64,000 nt of DNA from Saccharofermentans sp. (GCA_024692235.1 JAILMW010000028.1:1-64000); one strand, 5' to 3'. Positions 25,970 through 36,235 are shown, numbered from the stretch's first letter. The notes: generated by a model from the letters alone, not told the origin. Translations and numbers: made by a program.

Positions 25970-27019
25970 TTATGCATCATGTGTGATCCGCTGTTCAAGA
26001 GAGACAAAGAATTTGCTTTTTATCAGCGCGTCGTTAACGACAGCAAGAACTTTTGAGAAGATAATTATCAGGAAGAACGCGACTGTGATCATAAGCAGCT
26101 CGCCCGCGACATCTAAAGGATTATATACCCCAAGAACATTAACTATGACTTTATGCTGAAAGAGGAATACCGGGAAACTTATTTTACTGAACCGCTTTAC
26201 GAGTGTGCTCACCTTGAATGTTTTAATGCGTTCTCCCACAGACACAAGCAACAAAAAAGCGAAAATACCGTGGACTTGCTCAGAGATTTTGAATGTGTGC
26301 AAGATTTGGACAGGAACGAACAACAATACAACGGCAATAACTGAAGATATAGATATAAAGATTGTGTTTTCAAAAAACAGTTTACGATGTTTCATGAACA
26401 GGATCCCTATATAAAAGCTCGCAGCGCAGGTGATCAGATTGCGAAAACTGTCGATTGTGAATACATTGAGACACAAAACTGCAAAATACCCTGCAGTGAG
26501 AATGAATGGAATCAGAAAACGACTTTTCTTCATTATCTTTATCATAAAGGGATATAACAAATACAGAAATATTATAGCTCCCAGAAACCACTCACCGACT
26601 TCACAATAATTGGGTATTCGATAATAAAAATACCCGTCTACGCCCAACAGAGTTAAAACCAGTGTTAATGGTGAAGGACCATAAAACAACATATGCGTTT
26701 GAAATACATTTTGTAAAAAGTAAAACAAAAAGCAAAGATAAAACATCGGAAAGATCGATTTCCATCTCTTAAACCAGAATACTTTAATCGAAGAGACATC
26801 CGGATAATTATGGAAAAGCGATGCGCCTGACAGGACGAAAAAGATTGTTACCGCCAGACTTCCGTAATTACCGCTGGGCAATTGAAAAAAGAGTTTGTGC
26901 TCACTTGCGGTATGGCACGCATAATGAAACAAAACGATAATGATCGTGCAAATACAACGCGCAAAATCCATGCCGAATATTCTTTCGGGTTTTGGCTGAA
27001 TTGTGTCTAATGACTGCAT
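25970..27019 (-). CDS. Acyltransferase family 3 membrane protein
   Basis: 349 residues, about ten membrane segments. The N-terminal block GMDFARCICTIIIVLFHYAC has the Asp/Arg and His of the acyltransferase-3 fold (OafA-like), and FFVLSG follows. These enzymes O-acylate surface polysaccharides or other envelope sugars. The start is ATG 27019, 5 bases after GGAGG; an in-frame start 15 bases upstream overlaps this ribosome site. The coding region is visibly AT-richer than its neighbours, which suggests acquisition by transfer or relaxed codon use. Confidence 0.85.
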   Translation of the reverse strand: MQSLDTIQPKPERIFGMDFARCICTIIIVLFHYACHTASEHKLFFQLPSGNYGSLAVTIFFVLSGASLFHNYPDVSSIKVFWFKRWKSIFPMFYLCFLFYFLQNVFQTHMLFYGPSPLTLVLTLLGVDGYFYYRIPNYCEVGEWFLGAIIFLYLLYPFMIKIMKKSRFLIPFILTAGYFAVLCLNVFTIDSFRNLITCAASFYIGILFMKHRKLFFENTIFISISSVIAVVLLFVPVQILHTFKISEQVHGIFAFLLLVSVGERIKTFKVSTLVKRFSKISFPVFLFQHKVIVNVLGVYNPLDVAGELLMITVAFFLIIIFSKVLAVVNDALIKSKFFVSLEQRITHDA

Positions 27020-27124
27020 ATGAACCTCCGGCAAGTGATCTTACAGGTCTATTCTAGCATTGTTACTGCCGATGCTTAAGAGTTGAGAAAAACCGTCAAA
27101 TCGAGGTCTTCTGTCTTTAAGAGC

Positions 27125-28471
27125 TTATGAAAGTTTGGACAAAAGACATACTGTCTCTACATGAGGTGTATTCGGGAACATGTCTACGGGCTGAACCGAG
27201 CTGAGACGGTAGCCGCCTTCTGTGAGTGTCCTGATATCTCTTGCCATGGTGGCAGGATCGCAGGATACGTATGAGATCTTCTTCGGGGAGAGATCCAGGA
27301 GTGTTTTTACGAACTTCGGGTCCATCCCCTTTCGCGGAGGATCTACTATTACCGCATCAGGGCGGGGGAGATCGTCCTTATTAAGATCCATCCTCTCTGC
27401 AGGACGGCATATGAACTTTGCGTCGTCCCTTCCGGAGAGGGATGCATTTGTCTTAGCGGAGTTAACTGCTTCCTGTACGCTCTCTATACCTATAAGGGTC
27501 TGTTCCCCGGAGGTGACTGACAGTCCTATGGAACCCGTGCCGCAATATACGTCCCAGATGACCTTCTCGTTTTTTAAGTCCTCTGCTGCGAAGCGGTATA
27601 GGTGCTCTGCCTGAGGGATATTTACCTGGAAGAAGGCGCCTGCTTTTATCCTGAAGTTGCAGCCGCAAAGCTCTTCTTCATAGAAGTCTTCTCCCGCTAT
27701 AGTGAATCTCTTGCCGGATCTTACTCTCTTACTTACGGAGGTGCTGCTTATCCTTAGAAGGATGCCCTTTATCTCATAGGGACATGTATCTGTCAGCCGC
27801 TTTCGAAGGTCCGTTGCATCTAAGTACTGCGTAACGTCCCTAAGCACAGTCTCGTGAGGGGCAGGAGAGTCGCTTACAAACTCTATAAGCACCTGCTTTG
27901 TCCTCTCGGAGCCTCGAAGGACGAGACCGCAAAAGAGTGTAGTGGGAGCATGCCCGAATACTTCTTTGAGAGTCTCTCTTATATTATTAAATACCATATA
28001 TTCAAGAGGAGAATCTCCTGCAGGTATAAGTTCGTCCGAAGAGGATGCCGTAAGACAGATCTCATTGTCACGGATCTTATACTGCATGTGGTTTCTGTAG
28101 TTCCATACTTTCTCGGAGGGAAAGGTCGGCTTTACTATCTTTGTGAGGAGACCTTCTTCCTGTCTGCCCAGCCTTTGAAGGCAGGATCTTACTTTCTGTT
28201 CCTTGTACCTGAGCTGTGCTTCATAGGAGAGGTGGGCAAGACCTGCTCCCGGAGGGGTGTCCTCGTACATCCCCGTCCTGTCGGGCGAGGCGGTAAGTAT
28301 CTCCTTCAGCTTTCCCTCACAAAACTTAGCCTTCTCGTTTATTATCTCTATACGGCAGACTTCGCCCGGGAGCGCACCCGGAACGAAGACCGTCTTTCCT
28401 GAGGGGAGAGTACCTATGCCTTCCCCGTCGGAGCCCATATCCTTGATGTTTACGTCTGCTGTCAAATCCAT
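27125..28471 (-). CDS. rlmD: 23S rRNA (uracil-C5)-methyltransferase, RlmD/TrmA family
   Basis: 448 residues. N-terminal TRAM domain (about 1-58), then a class I SAM methyltransferase domain with IWDVYCGTGSIG (SAM-binding), VIVDPPRKG and the catalytic-cysteine block YVSCDPATMARD. The [4Fe-4S] ligand block that reads CGGCxLQHL in RumA reads PPGAGLAHL here, so the cluster cysteines are missing. It probably methylates 23S rRNA or tRNA uracils; the exact site (U747, U1939 or tRNA U54) cannot be assigned by eye. It is divergent from the PBP gene. Confidence 0.88.
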   Translation of the reverse strand: MDLTADVNIKDMGSDGEGIGTLPSGKTVFVPGALPGEVCRIEIINEKAKFCEGKLKEILTASPDRTGMYEDTPPGAGLAHLSYEAQLRYKEQKVRSCLQRLGRQEEGLLTKIVKPTFPSEKVWNYRNHMQYKIRDNEICLTASSSDELIPAGDSPLEYMVFNNIRETLKEVFGHAPTTLFCGLVLRGSERTKQVLIEFVSDSPAPHETVLRDVTQYLDATDLRKRLTDTCPYEIKGILLRISSTSVSKRVRSGKRFTIAGEDFYEEELCGCNFRIKAGAFFQVNIPQAEHLYRFAAEDLKNEKVIWDVYCGTGSIGLSVTSGEQTLIGIESVQEAVNSAKTNASLSGRDDAKFICRPAERMDLNKDDLPRPDAVIVDPPRKGMDPKFVKTLLDLSPKKISYVSCDPATMARDIRTLTEGGYRLSSVQPVDMFPNTPHVETVCLLSKLS

Positions 28472-28532
28472 AATGTGATTGTAGCACTAAAAGTGGTAGA
28501 ATATTGATTTAGTAGAAAGAAGGGAGATATAT

Positions 28533-30806
28533 ATGCGAGGATACGAAGAACCAGTTCGTAATTCCGCTCCGGTCGCTCCGGAGGACAGTGCTCTTGCCGA
28601 CGAACTTCGAAGTACTCTCAAGGGTAAGCCCACAAGATCCGGCTTCAACAGGAGTTGGTTCCGAGAGCTGATCTCATTTATATCGGATGTAGTAAAGATA
28701 GGTATAGTACTGGTACTTTGTGCTGTATTCGCTTTCGGAGGATTCGGTGCAGGCATGCTCCTGGGCTACGTATCTACGACACGTCCTCTTTCCCTGTCAG
28801 ATCTGACACAGACGGAAGAAGTGCAGACTTCTTTCGTATATGACATAGACGGCAATGAGATCGCAAGACTTACGGGTAACGAGAGTGTAGACAGGATCTA
28901 TATTCCCATTACGGCAGTTAAGGATACATATATCGACGAGGCGATAATAAGCATCGAGGATGAGCGTTACTACGAGCATTCCGGTATCGATATGCGAAGG
29001 ATCGGAAGTGCCGTGCTCTCCGCTGTTGCCAACGGAGGTACCGCTACTTACGGCGGATCTACCATAACACAGCAGACTGTAAAGCTCATATCGGGTCAGG
29101 ACCAGCATTCTACTTCCCGTAAGGTACAGGAGTGGTTCGCAGCCATGGCTCTTGAGCAGGAACTCAGTAAAGATGAGATAATGGAGCTCTACCTGAACCT
29201 CGCCCCCATGGGCAACAACTATGTCGGAGTTCAGGCAGCTGCTCAGAATTATTTCGGAAAGAATGCATCGGAACTTAATCTCGCGGAGTGTGCGTTCCTG
29301 GCAGGCCTTCCCAAGAGCCCTTCTTATTACAATCCTTTAAGAGAATCGGGAAGGCGAAATGCACTTCGCCGTATGCGTATCGTTCTGGGAAAGATGAATG
29401 AGCTCGGATATATCACCGACGAGGAATATCAGGATGCTCTTAATACCGAGCTCGTGTTTGTCAACAAGACTACTTCTTCTGCGACACAGATCAATTCTTA
29501 TTTTGCGGAGTATGCCGTAAGGACGGTAGTTAATGACCTTGCGACCAAGAGAGGTATTTCCGTTTCTCTTGCAACGACCATCGTATATAACCGCGGATAC
29601 CATATCTTTACTACCATGGAGCCTGTGGTACAGTCGGTCGTGGATGAAGCGTTCATGAACAGGGATCTTTTCCAGAAGGATCCGTCCATATTGGCAGACT
29701 ATCCGGAGAAGCCGACGGGCGGTATGGTAGTCATAAATGTCCAAAGCGGCGCCATCTGTGCGATACAGGGCGGATTCGGAAGAAAGCCCGGTAACCTGGT
29801 CCTGGATCGCGGTACTGACGCATACCGTTCTACGGGTTCATCAATAAAGCCTCTGATCGACTATGCTCCCGCCATCGAGCTGAATAATATCGTTCCGTCT
29901 ACATATGTATATGACGGAGAAGTACACTACGATCCCAATGATCCGAACAGGGCATGGCCCTTGAACTCCGACCGTTCCTATGCGGGATGGATGACCATAA
30001 GGCGCGCTGTCGAGAAATCCAAGAATACCATCGCCGTTATGACATGGGATCAGTGGGTCGGCGGTGATAACGCTCTGTGGTTCCTGGCTCAGATGGGCAT
30101 AGATAAGCTAGAAGAGGGAGCATACCCCGCTCAGGCTGTAGGTGCTTTTACTACCGGTATTACGCCTCTTCAGATGTGCGGTGCGTATAATACTCTGGCA
30201 TCGGGCGGTATTTATACCGAACCTTACGCATATACCCAGGTCCTGGACAGTTCAGGTAATGTAGTCCTTCAGAGCAACCCCGCATCGCAGAGGGTATTCT
30301 CTACGGAGACGTGTTTCCTTATGAGCGATATGCTCGAAGGTGTTATAACGGACGGTACGGCTGCCGGACATGCATATATCATCAACAACGATGCAGGAGA
30401 ATATATAGGAACGGCAGGCAAGACCGGTACTACCGACGATAACCTCGACAAGTGGTTCTGCGGATATACACCTTATTACTGCGCGGCAGTATGGTACGGT
30501 TACGATAACAGGCTCCGTCAGACGGTCATCCCGTCATGCGACAGGAATAATGCCATCGACATCTGGTATTACGTCATGAGCAGGATCCACGGCAGCTGTC
30601 CCAGTATCGGATTCCCCAAGCCCGATACCATCGTAAGACTTGATGTATGCCTTGAATCGGGAAGAGCTCCTACGGAACAGTGCTATGCCGAAGGTCATGT
30701 CATATCGGAATATTTCGTAGAAGGTTCGCCCCTTACGCCCGACAGCGGCCTGCCTTGTCAGATGCACGTGCCTGCTCCGCCTCCTCCTGAAGGAGTGGAA
30801 GGATAA
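28533..30806 (+). CDS. Class A penicillin-binding protein (transglycosylase/transpeptidase)
   Basis: 757 residues. A cytoplasmic tail of about 45 residues, one membrane anchor (about 50-78), then a GT51 transglycosylase domain (SIEDERYYEHSGIDMRRIGS, GGSTITQQTVKLI, with the catalytic Glu in the first block) and a transpeptidase domain (catalytic S436xxK439 in TGSSIKP, KSKN, and K630-T-G). It polymerises and cross-links peptidoglycan on the outer face of the membrane. It keeps the standard SxxK, SxN and KTG motifs, so should bind beta-lactams. Start ATG follows AGAAGGGAGATATAT. Confidence 0.93.
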   Translation: MRGYEEPVRNSAPVAPEDSALADELRSTLKGKPTRSGFNRSWFRELISFISDVVKIGIVLVLCAVFAFGGFGAGMLLGYVSTTRPLSLSDLTQTEEVQTSFVYDIDGNEIARLTGNESVDRIYIPITAVKDTYIDEAIISIEDERYYEHSGIDMRRIGSAVLSAVANGGTATYGGSTITQQTVKLISGQDQHSTSRKVQEWFAAMALEQELSKDEIMELYLNLAPMGNNYVGVQAAAQNYFGKNASELNLAECAFLAGLPKSPSYYNPLRESGRRNALRRMRIVLGKMNELGYITDEEYQDALNTELVFVNKTTSSATQINSYFAEYAVRTVVNDLATKRGISVSLATTIVYNRGYHIFTTMEPVVQSVVDEAFMNRDLFQKDPSILADYPEKPTGGMVVINVQSGAICAIQGGFGRKPGNLVLDRGTDAYRSTGSSIKPLIDYAPAIELNNIVPSTYVYDGEVHYDPNDPNRAWPLNSDRSYAGWMTIRRAVEKSKNTIAVMTWDQWVGGDNALWFLAQMGIDKLEEGAYPAQAVGAFTTGITPLQMCGAYNTLASGGIYTEPYAYTQVLDSSGNVVLQSNPASQRVFSTETCFLMSDMLEGVITDGTAAGHAYIINNDAGEYIGTAGKTGTTDDNLDKWFCGYTPYYCAAVWYGYDNRLRQTVIPSCDRNNAIDIWYYVMSRIHGSCPSIGFPKPDTIVRLDVCLESGRAPTEQCYAEGHVISEYFVEGSPLTPDSGLPCQMHVPAPPPPEGVEG

Positions 30807-30865
30807 AGGCAGGTTCGAAAGTGTTAACTTTTTATTGCCTTTTTTAGAATCATTACAATTTGGTC

Positions 30866-30894
30866 TTGTAATATGATTTTCATTTTGCTATATT
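30866..30894 (+). promoter_or_regulatory. Likely pflB promoter
   Basis: TTGTAA (30866-30871), 17-base spacer, TATATT (30889-30894), within the 134-base AT-rich gap after the PBP gene. The ribosome site AGAAAGGAAA lies before the pflB ATG. Confidence 0.5.
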
Positions 30895-30940
30895 ATCAGT
30901 ACCTAAAAAGTCTTATTAAATCAGAAAGGAAATAAATGCT

Positions 30941-33193
30941 ATGAAAGATTATGAGCAGTGGGGTTCGTTTCAGGGCCGTCTCTGGAAGGAAGAAGTAAAC
31001 GTACGCGACTTCATCCAGAACAACTATACTGAGTATGAGGGTGACGAGTCATTCCTCGAAGGAACAACTGAGGCTACAGACAAGCTCTGGGGCAGACTTC
31101 AGGATCTCTTCAAGGAGGCTAGAGCAAAGGGTGGCGTTCTCGACATGGATACAGAGATCGTTTCCACTATCACATCTCATGCTCCCGGTTATCTCTATGA
31201 GGAGGATAAGACACTTGAGAAGATCGTAGGCCTTCAGACAGATAAGCCTCTTAAGAGAGCTTTCATGCCTTTCGGCGGTATCAGAATGGCTGAGCAGTCC
31301 TGCGAGACATACGGATACACACCTTCTCCCGAGCTTCACAAGATCTTTACCGAATATCACACAACACACTCTGACGCAGTTTTCTCTGTTTACACACCTG
31401 AGATCAAGGCTGCTCGTCACTCACACATCCTTACAGGACTTCCCGACACATATGGTCGTGGACGTATCGTAGGTGACTACAGAAGAGTTGCTCTTTACGG
31501 TATCGATTTCCTTATCGAGAAGAAGCAGCAGGATCTTGCTAACTGCGGTGACGGCACAATGCTCGACGAGATCATCCGTCAGAGAGAAGAGCTTGCAATG
31601 CAGATCAAGGCATTGAAGCAGATGAAGGTCATGGCTCAGTCTTACGGCTACGACATCTCCGCTCCTGCTAAGAACGCTAAGGAAGCAGTACAGTGGCTCT
31701 ACTTCGGATACCTTGCAGCTATCAAGACACAGAACGGTGCTGCTATGTCCGTTGGTCGTGTATCTACATTCCTTGATATCTATATCAACAGAGACCTTAA
31801 GAACGGTTCCCTTACAGAGAAGGAAGCTCAGGAGCTCATCGACCATTTCGTAATGAAGCTCCGTATGGTTAAGTTCGCTCGTATCCCTTCTTACAACGAG
31901 CTCTTCTCCGGTGACCCCGTATGGGCTACACTCGAAGTCGGCGGACTTGGTTCCGACGGACGTTCCATGGTTACAAAGAACGACTATCGTTTCCTTCATA
32001 CTCTTGAGAACATGGGTCCCGCACCCGAGCCTAACCTTACTGTTCTTTACAGCAAGAGACTTCCTACAAACTTCAGGAAGTATGCAGCTCATATCTCTAT
32101 TCTTACATCTTCCGTACAGTACGAGAACGACGATGTAATGAGACCTGTTTGGGGTGACGACTACTCCATCTGCTGCTGCGTATCTGCTACACAGACAGGT
32201 AAGGAGATGCAGTTCTTCGGTGCACGTGCTAACCTTGCTAAGTGCTTGCTCTATGCTATCAACGGTGGTGTTGACGAGCTCGAGAAGAATCAGGTTGCTC
32301 CCGCTTATGCACCTATCACATCCGAGTATCTTGACTACGATGAAGTCATCAAGAAGTATGATGTAATGCTCGACTGGCTCGTTGACCTCTATGTTAACTG
32401 CCTTAACCTCATCCAGTACATGCACGACAAGTACTACTATGAGGCAGCTGAGCTTGCTCTTATCGATACAGATGTACGTCGTACATTCGCTACAGGTATC
32501 GCAGGTTTCTCCCACGTTATCGACTCCCTTTCCGCTATCAAGTACGCTAAGGTCAAGACAGTACGTGATGAGAACGGCCTCGTAGTTGATTACGAGATCG
32601 AGGGTGACTTCCCCAGATACGGTAACGACGACGACAGAGCTGACGAGATCGGTGTATGGCTCCTTGACACATTCATCAAGAAGGTTAAGAAGCATCACAC
32701 ATACAGAAACGCTGAGCCTACAACATCTATCCTTACCATCACATCCAACGTTGTTTACGGTAAGAAGACAGGTGCTCTTCCTGACGGACGTAAGGCAGGC
32801 GAGCCTCTTTCTCCCGGTGCTAACCCTGCATACGGCGCAGAGAAGAACGGTCTTGTTGCTTCCCTTAACTCTGTTGCTAAGATCCCTTACGTTTGGGCTC
32901 TCGACGGTATCTCCAATACTCAGACTATCAACCCCGGTGCTATCGGACATACTGAGGATGAGCAGGTCAAGAACCTTGTAAGCGTAATGGACGGATACTT
33001 CTCTCAGGGTGCACACCACCTCAATGTAAACGTATTCGGTACAGAGAAGCTCATCGACGCTATGGAGCATCCCGAGAAGGAAGAGTATGCTAACTTCACT
33101 ATCCGTGTATCCGGATATGCTGTTAAGTTCATCGACCTTACAAAGGAGCAGCAGCTCGACGTTATCGCAAGAACTTGCCACGACAGAATGTAA
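30941..33193 (+). CDS. pflB: Formate acetyltransferase (pyruvate formate-lyase)
   Basis: 750 residues, full length. It cleaves pyruvate with CoA to acetyl-CoA and formate. The active-site cysteines lie in the run CCC at 411-413 ([20 protein letters not shown]), and the glycyl-radical motif RVSGYAV has G725 near the C-terminus. The codon choice is strongly biased (AAC/TAC/GGT/CTT, ACA Thr), like the PGK-TIM gene, as expected for an abundant enzyme. The activase gene lies 139 bases downstream. Cytoplasmic. Confidence 0.97.
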   Translation: MKDYEQWGSFQGRLWKEEVNVRDFIQNNYTEYEGDESFLEGTTEATDKLWGRLQDLFKEARAKGGVLDMDTEIVSTITSHAPGYLYEEDKTLEKIVGLQTDKPLKRAFMPFGGIRMAEQSCETYGYTPSPELHKIFTEYHTTHSDAVFSVYTPEIKAARHSHILTGLPDTYGRGRIVGDYRRVALYGIDFLIEKKQQDLANCGDGTMLDEIIRQREELAMQIKALKQMKVMAQSYGYDISAPAKNAKEAVQWLYFGYLAAIKTQNGAAMSVGRVSTFLDIYINRDLKNGSLTEKEAQELIDHFVMKLRMVKFARIPSYNELFSGDPVWATLEVGGLGSDGRSMVTKNDYRFLHTLENMGPAPEPNLTVLYSKRLPTNFRKYAAHISILTSSVQYENDDVMRPVWGDDYSICCCVSATQTGKEMQFFGARANLAKCLLYAINGGVDELEKNQVAPAYAPITSEYLDYDEVIKKYDVMLDWLVDLYVNCLNLIQYMHDKYYYEAAELALIDTDVRRTFATGIAGFSHVIDSLSAIKYAKVKTVRDENGLVVDYEIEGDFPRYGNDDDRADEIGVWLLDTFIKKVKKHHTYRNAEPTTSILTITSNVVYGKKTGALPDGRKAGEPLSPGANPAYGAEKNGLVASLNSVAKIPYVWALDGISNTQTINPGAIGHTEDEQVKNLVSVMDGYFSQGAHHLNVNVFGTEKLIDAMEHPEKEEYANFTIRVSGYAVKFIDLTKEQQLDVIARTCHDRM

Positions 33194-33221
33194 TTCTGAT
33201 TAATAAGACTTAAGTTCAATG

Positions 33222-33247
33222 ACAGCCGTCCCTTCGGGGGCGGCTGT
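33222..33247 (+). terminator. Hairpin with TTCG tetraloop after pflB
   Basis: ACAGCCGTCCC (33222-33232) pairs with GGGGCGGCTGT (33237-33247) over a TTCG loop, followed by TGCTTTGC. A very stable hairpin with a weak T-tract; it probably terminates partially, so pflB is made in excess over pflA. Confidence 0.7.
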
Positions 33248-33332
33248 TGCTTTGCCCGCAAACGGTCGGGTTGAATAATCATATATTCCGTGTAAGATAA
33301 TAGAAGTTATAAACGGAAGAACGGAGACAGAT

Positions 33333-34064
33333 ATGACTAAGGGTTATGTTCATTCATTAGAGAGCTTCGGATCGGTAGACGGTCCCGGAGTAAGATATAT
33401 CATCTTTCTTAGCGGCTGCGCCATGAGATGCCAGTTCTGCCACAACCCCGATACATGGAAGATGCACGACGGAACTGAATACACGACTGACGAACTTCTC
33501 GAGAAGGCTATGCGCTATAAGGCATACTGGGGAGAGGACGGCGGTATCACCGTAAGCGGAGGCGAGCCTTTGCTCCAGATCGATTTCCTTATCGAGCTCT
33601 TCCGCAAGGCTAAGGTCATGGGGATCAACACATGCCTTGATACAAGCGGTAACCCTTATACGGAATCCGAGCCTTTCCACTCCAAGTTCATCGAACTTAT
33701 GAAGTATACGGATCTTGTTATGCTGGATATCAAGCATATCGATGACGAAGGTCATAAGATCCTCACCAAGACTTCCAACAAGAATATCCTCGCCATGGCG
33801 AAGGAGATGTCCGATATGGGTGTTTCCATGTGGATCAGACACGTTCTCGTTCCCGAGAGAAATGACTACGACGAATATCTTATAAAGCTTCGCGAGTTCA
33901 TCGATACGCTCAAGACCGTTAAGAAAGTCGAAGTGCTTCCATACCATACGCTCGGCGTGCATAAATGGCATACCTTGAATATCCCGTATGAGCTTGAGGG
34001 CATCGATCCTCCGACGAAGGACAGGATCGCCAATGCCCGGAAGATATTAGGCGCGGAGAATTGA
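33333..34064 (+). CDS. pflA: Pyruvate formate-lyase activating enzyme
   Basis: 243 residues. A radical SAM protein that puts the glycyl radical on PflB. Cluster motif CAMRCQFC (C29, C33, C36), followed by HNPDTW and the SAM-binding GGISVSGGEPLL-like block (GGITVSGGEPLLQ, about 71-83). It starts at ATG after AACGGAGAC. The lipase gene begins 1 base after its stop, so the two are probably cotranscribed. Confidence 0.96.
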   Translation: MTKGYVHSLESFGSVDGPGVRYIIFLSGCAMRCQFCHNPDTWKMHDGTEYTTDELLEKAMRYKAYWGEDGGITVSGGEPLLQIDFLIELFRKAKVMGINTCLDTSGNPYTESEPFHSKFIELMKYTDLVMLDIKHIDDEGHKILTKTSNKNILAMAKEMSDMGVSMWIRHVLVPERNDYDEYLIKLREFIDTLKTVKKVEVLPYHTLGVHKWHTLNIPYELEGIDPPTKDRIANARKILGAEN

Positions 34065-34065
34065 C

Positions 34066-35391
34066 ATGCTTCTGTCGCTTATAGTCTTTATACTTTATTC
34101 GAACATTGCCGTTATCACATACTTTGCGGGAATGGACGAGGCGGCAGTTCCTGCAGCGCTAATAGGGTTTCTGCCTTTCGTTCTTTGCGTGATATTTCCC
34201 TCCTTTAAGAAGATCGAGGATAAAAGGATAAGAAGACTTCAAAGAGGCGTAGCACTCCTTATAGAATTCCTGATCACGTGCGTTATAGATGCGGCGGCTC
34301 TCGTATCGTATCTCATATATGCATATATGAATGATGGCATCTCTTCCGATATCGTTGCAAGGGAAGTTATCATCGCGGTCATTGCGGGCAACATCATCTT
34401 CTGGAGCGGTATCATTACCGTCTATGTAAGGTCAAAACAGCTGGGATTTAAGTGGAGGCTCATAGGGATCCTCTGTGGCATGATCCCCGTAGCTCACCTT
34501 ATAGTGCTGGGATATATAATCAGGATCACTTTCCGTGAGTATAGAGATGAGAATGCCAGATATATCCTTAATAAGGGCAGAGTAGCAGATAAGATATGTC
34601 AGACCAAGTATCCGATCCTCATGGTGCACGGCGTATTCTTCAGGGATTCCGACTTCTTTAACTACTGGGGAAGGATCCCGTCCGATCTTGAAGAGAACGG
34701 AGCTACCATCTACTATGGCGATCAGGAGTCGGCAGCTTCCGTAGACGAGTGCGGAAAGCAGCTGGCAGCAAAGATAAAGGAGATAGTGGAGAGAAGCGGC
34801 TGTGAGAAGGTCAATATCATCGCTCACTCCAAGGGAGGACTTGATTCAAGAGCGGCAATTACTTTATGCGGTGCAGCCCCTTATGTAGCTTCTCTTACTA
34901 CTGTCAACACACCTCATTTCGGATGCCAGTTTGCAGACTATCTCCTGACAAAGGCTTCCGACAGTCTTCGTAATTCAATAGCATCCAAGTACAATGCGGT
35001 CCTCACCAGAGTGGGTGACAAGAAGCCTGACTTTCTTGCGGCTGTATCAGACCTTACAGATACTTCCTGCAAGGCTTTTAATGAGCGTTGTCCCAATGTC
35101 CCCGGGGTCTATTATCAGAGCGTAGGTTCTACTTCCGTGAAGGCTTCGGGAGGAAGATTTCCCCTGAACCTTTCGTACCATCTCGTAAAACACTTTGACG
35201 GTGTCAACGACGGTCTGGTATCATTGCCTTCTATGAAATGGGGCGAGAACTTCGAAGTTATAAAGCCCAATAAGAAAAGAGGCATAACTCACGGTGACGT
35301 GATCGATCTTATGAGAGAGAACATAGACGGCTTCGATGTCCGTGAGACCTATGTAAAGATAGTAAGCGGACTTAAGGAGAGAGGATTTTGA
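34066..35391 (+). CDS. Membrane-anchored lipase-like alpha/beta hydrolase
   Basis: 441 residues. The first 160 residues hold about five membrane segments (around 1-20, 28-46, 61-87, 100-120 and 132-152). Residues about 180-430 form an alpha/beta hydrolase of the lipase type: LMVHGVF (oxyanion loop, H188-G189), AHSKGG with S255 as nucleophile, NDGLVS with the Asp and a later THGD block with the His. Known I.4/I.5-type lipases have AHSMGG or AHSQGG. Such an N-terminal membrane domain is unusual for a lipase. The substrate may be a membrane lipid. It directly follows pflA and overlaps the next HAD gene by 4 bases. Confidence 0.72.
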   Translation: MLLSLIVFILYSNIAVITYFAGMDEAAVPAALIGFLPFVLCVIFPSFKKIEDKRIRRLQRGVALLIEFLITCVIDAAALVSYLIYAYMNDGISSDIVAREVIIAVIAGNIIFWSGIITVYVRSKQLGFKWRLIGILCGMIPVAHLIVLGYIIRITFREYRDENARYILNKGRVADKICQTKYPILMVHGVFFRDSDFFNYWGRIPSDLEENGATIYYGDQESAASVDECGKQLAAKIKEIVERSGCEKVNIIAHSKGGLDSRAAITLCGAAPYVASLTTVNTPHFGCQFADYLLTKASDSLRNSIASKYNAVLTRVGDKKPDFLAAVSDLTDTSCKAFNERCPNVPGVYYQSVGSTSVKASGGRFPLNLSYHLVKHFDGVNDGLVSLPSMKWGENFEVIKPNKKRGITHGDVIDLMRENIDGFDVRETYVKIVSGLKERGF

Positions 35392-36167
35392 TAAAGCTGG
35401 TAGCACTCGATATGGACGGCACGCTCTTGGACAGTCAAAAGCGTGCCCCTTCTGATTTTGCGGATTGGGTAAAGGAACATAAAGAGATAAGGACCGTCCT
35501 TGCAAGCGGAAGACAATACTATACCCTCGAAAGGCAGTTTGACGACCTGAAGGACTATGCTCTGTTCGTAGCCGAGAACGGCGCCATCGTATATAACAGG
35601 GACGAAGTCATATACGAGAACAGCATGGACCCCGATGCGGTAGAAGAGACCTTGAATGTGATATTGGACCTTCCGGGAGCTATACCCATCATGTGCGGAG
35701 TTGAGTCTGCGTATATAGCAGAAGCATCAAAGGAAGCTATGACGGAGTCAGCGAAATACTATGCGCGCCTCAAGTTCGTAGAGGACCTTCACGAATACGT
35801 TCATAAGGACCGTTTTCTGAAGATAGCGGTCTTCTTCGCGGGAAGGGATGCTGAGAAAGCATATAATTCCATGCCTAAGCTGCCTTGCGGCATATCACCG
35901 CTTCTTTCCGGAGACCGCTGGATCGATGTAGCAAATGACAGCATAGGCAAAGGTGAAGCCATAGGCAAGATAAGGCTTAAGTACGGTCTTGATAAAGAGG
36001 AGTGCATGGCCTTCGGTGATTACCTGAACGACATGTCCATGATCTTAGAGTGCGGACAGAGCTATGCCATGAAGAATGCTCACGATGATATAAAGAGAGC
36101 TGCCAGATACGTTACCGAATTCGATAACGATAATGACGGCGTCATGAGAGTGCTGAGAAATATCTGA
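35388..36167 (+). CDS. HAD-superfamily Cof-type phosphatase
   Basis: 259 residues. Motif I ALDMDGT (about 5-11), motif II Ser in LASGRQ, and motif IV FGDYLNDMSM with a C-terminal NAHDDIKRAARYVT block. This is a second Cof-like enzyme in the window; the pair share layout but are not close copies. It starts at a TTG that overlaps the lipase stop (TTGA). Substrate unknown, probably a phosphorylated metabolite. Confidence 0.88.
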   Translation: MIKLVALDMDGTLLDSQKRAPSDFADWVKEHKEIRTVLASGRQYYTLERQFDDLKDYALFVAENGAIVYNRDEVIYENSMDPDAVEETLNVILDLPGAIPIMCGVESAYIAEASKEAMTESAKYYARLKFVEDLHEYVHKDRFLKIAVFFAGRDAEKAYNSMPKLPCGISPLLSGDRWIDVANDSIGKGEAIGKIRLKYGLDKEECMAFGDYLNDMSMILECGQSYAMKNAHDDIKRAARYVTEFDNDNDGVMRVLRNI

Positions 36168-36196
36168 TCCTTTAAGAAACCGACGTCCTCTTAATG

Positions 36197-36202
36197 TATA
36201 AT
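36197..36202 (+). promoter_or_regulatory. Possible -10 box (TATAAT)
   Basis: A perfect TATAAT 34 bases before the MBL hydrolase gene; no good -35 at the usual distance. Confidence 0.35.
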
Positions 36203-36235
36203 CAAGATAGTATGTGTGTTGCGGAGGAATAAGAT

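Noticed and set aside
30805..30846. Terminator after the PBP gene (AAGGCA ... TGCCTT then TTTT)
   Set aside because: Only six base pairs with a loop of more than 20 bases; too weak to call with confidence.
31421..33181. Long open frame of 586 codons on the minus strand
   Set aside because: It is antisense to pflB. The strong codon bias of pflB leaves few stops on the other strand; the translated text is low-complexity (Val, Leu, Ser, Cys) with no domain.
35418..35447. 8-base inverted repeat near the start of the HAD gene (GGCACGCT / AGCGTGCC)
   Set aside because: It lies within the conserved DGT motif region of the coding sequence, has a long loop and no T-tract; probably coincidental.
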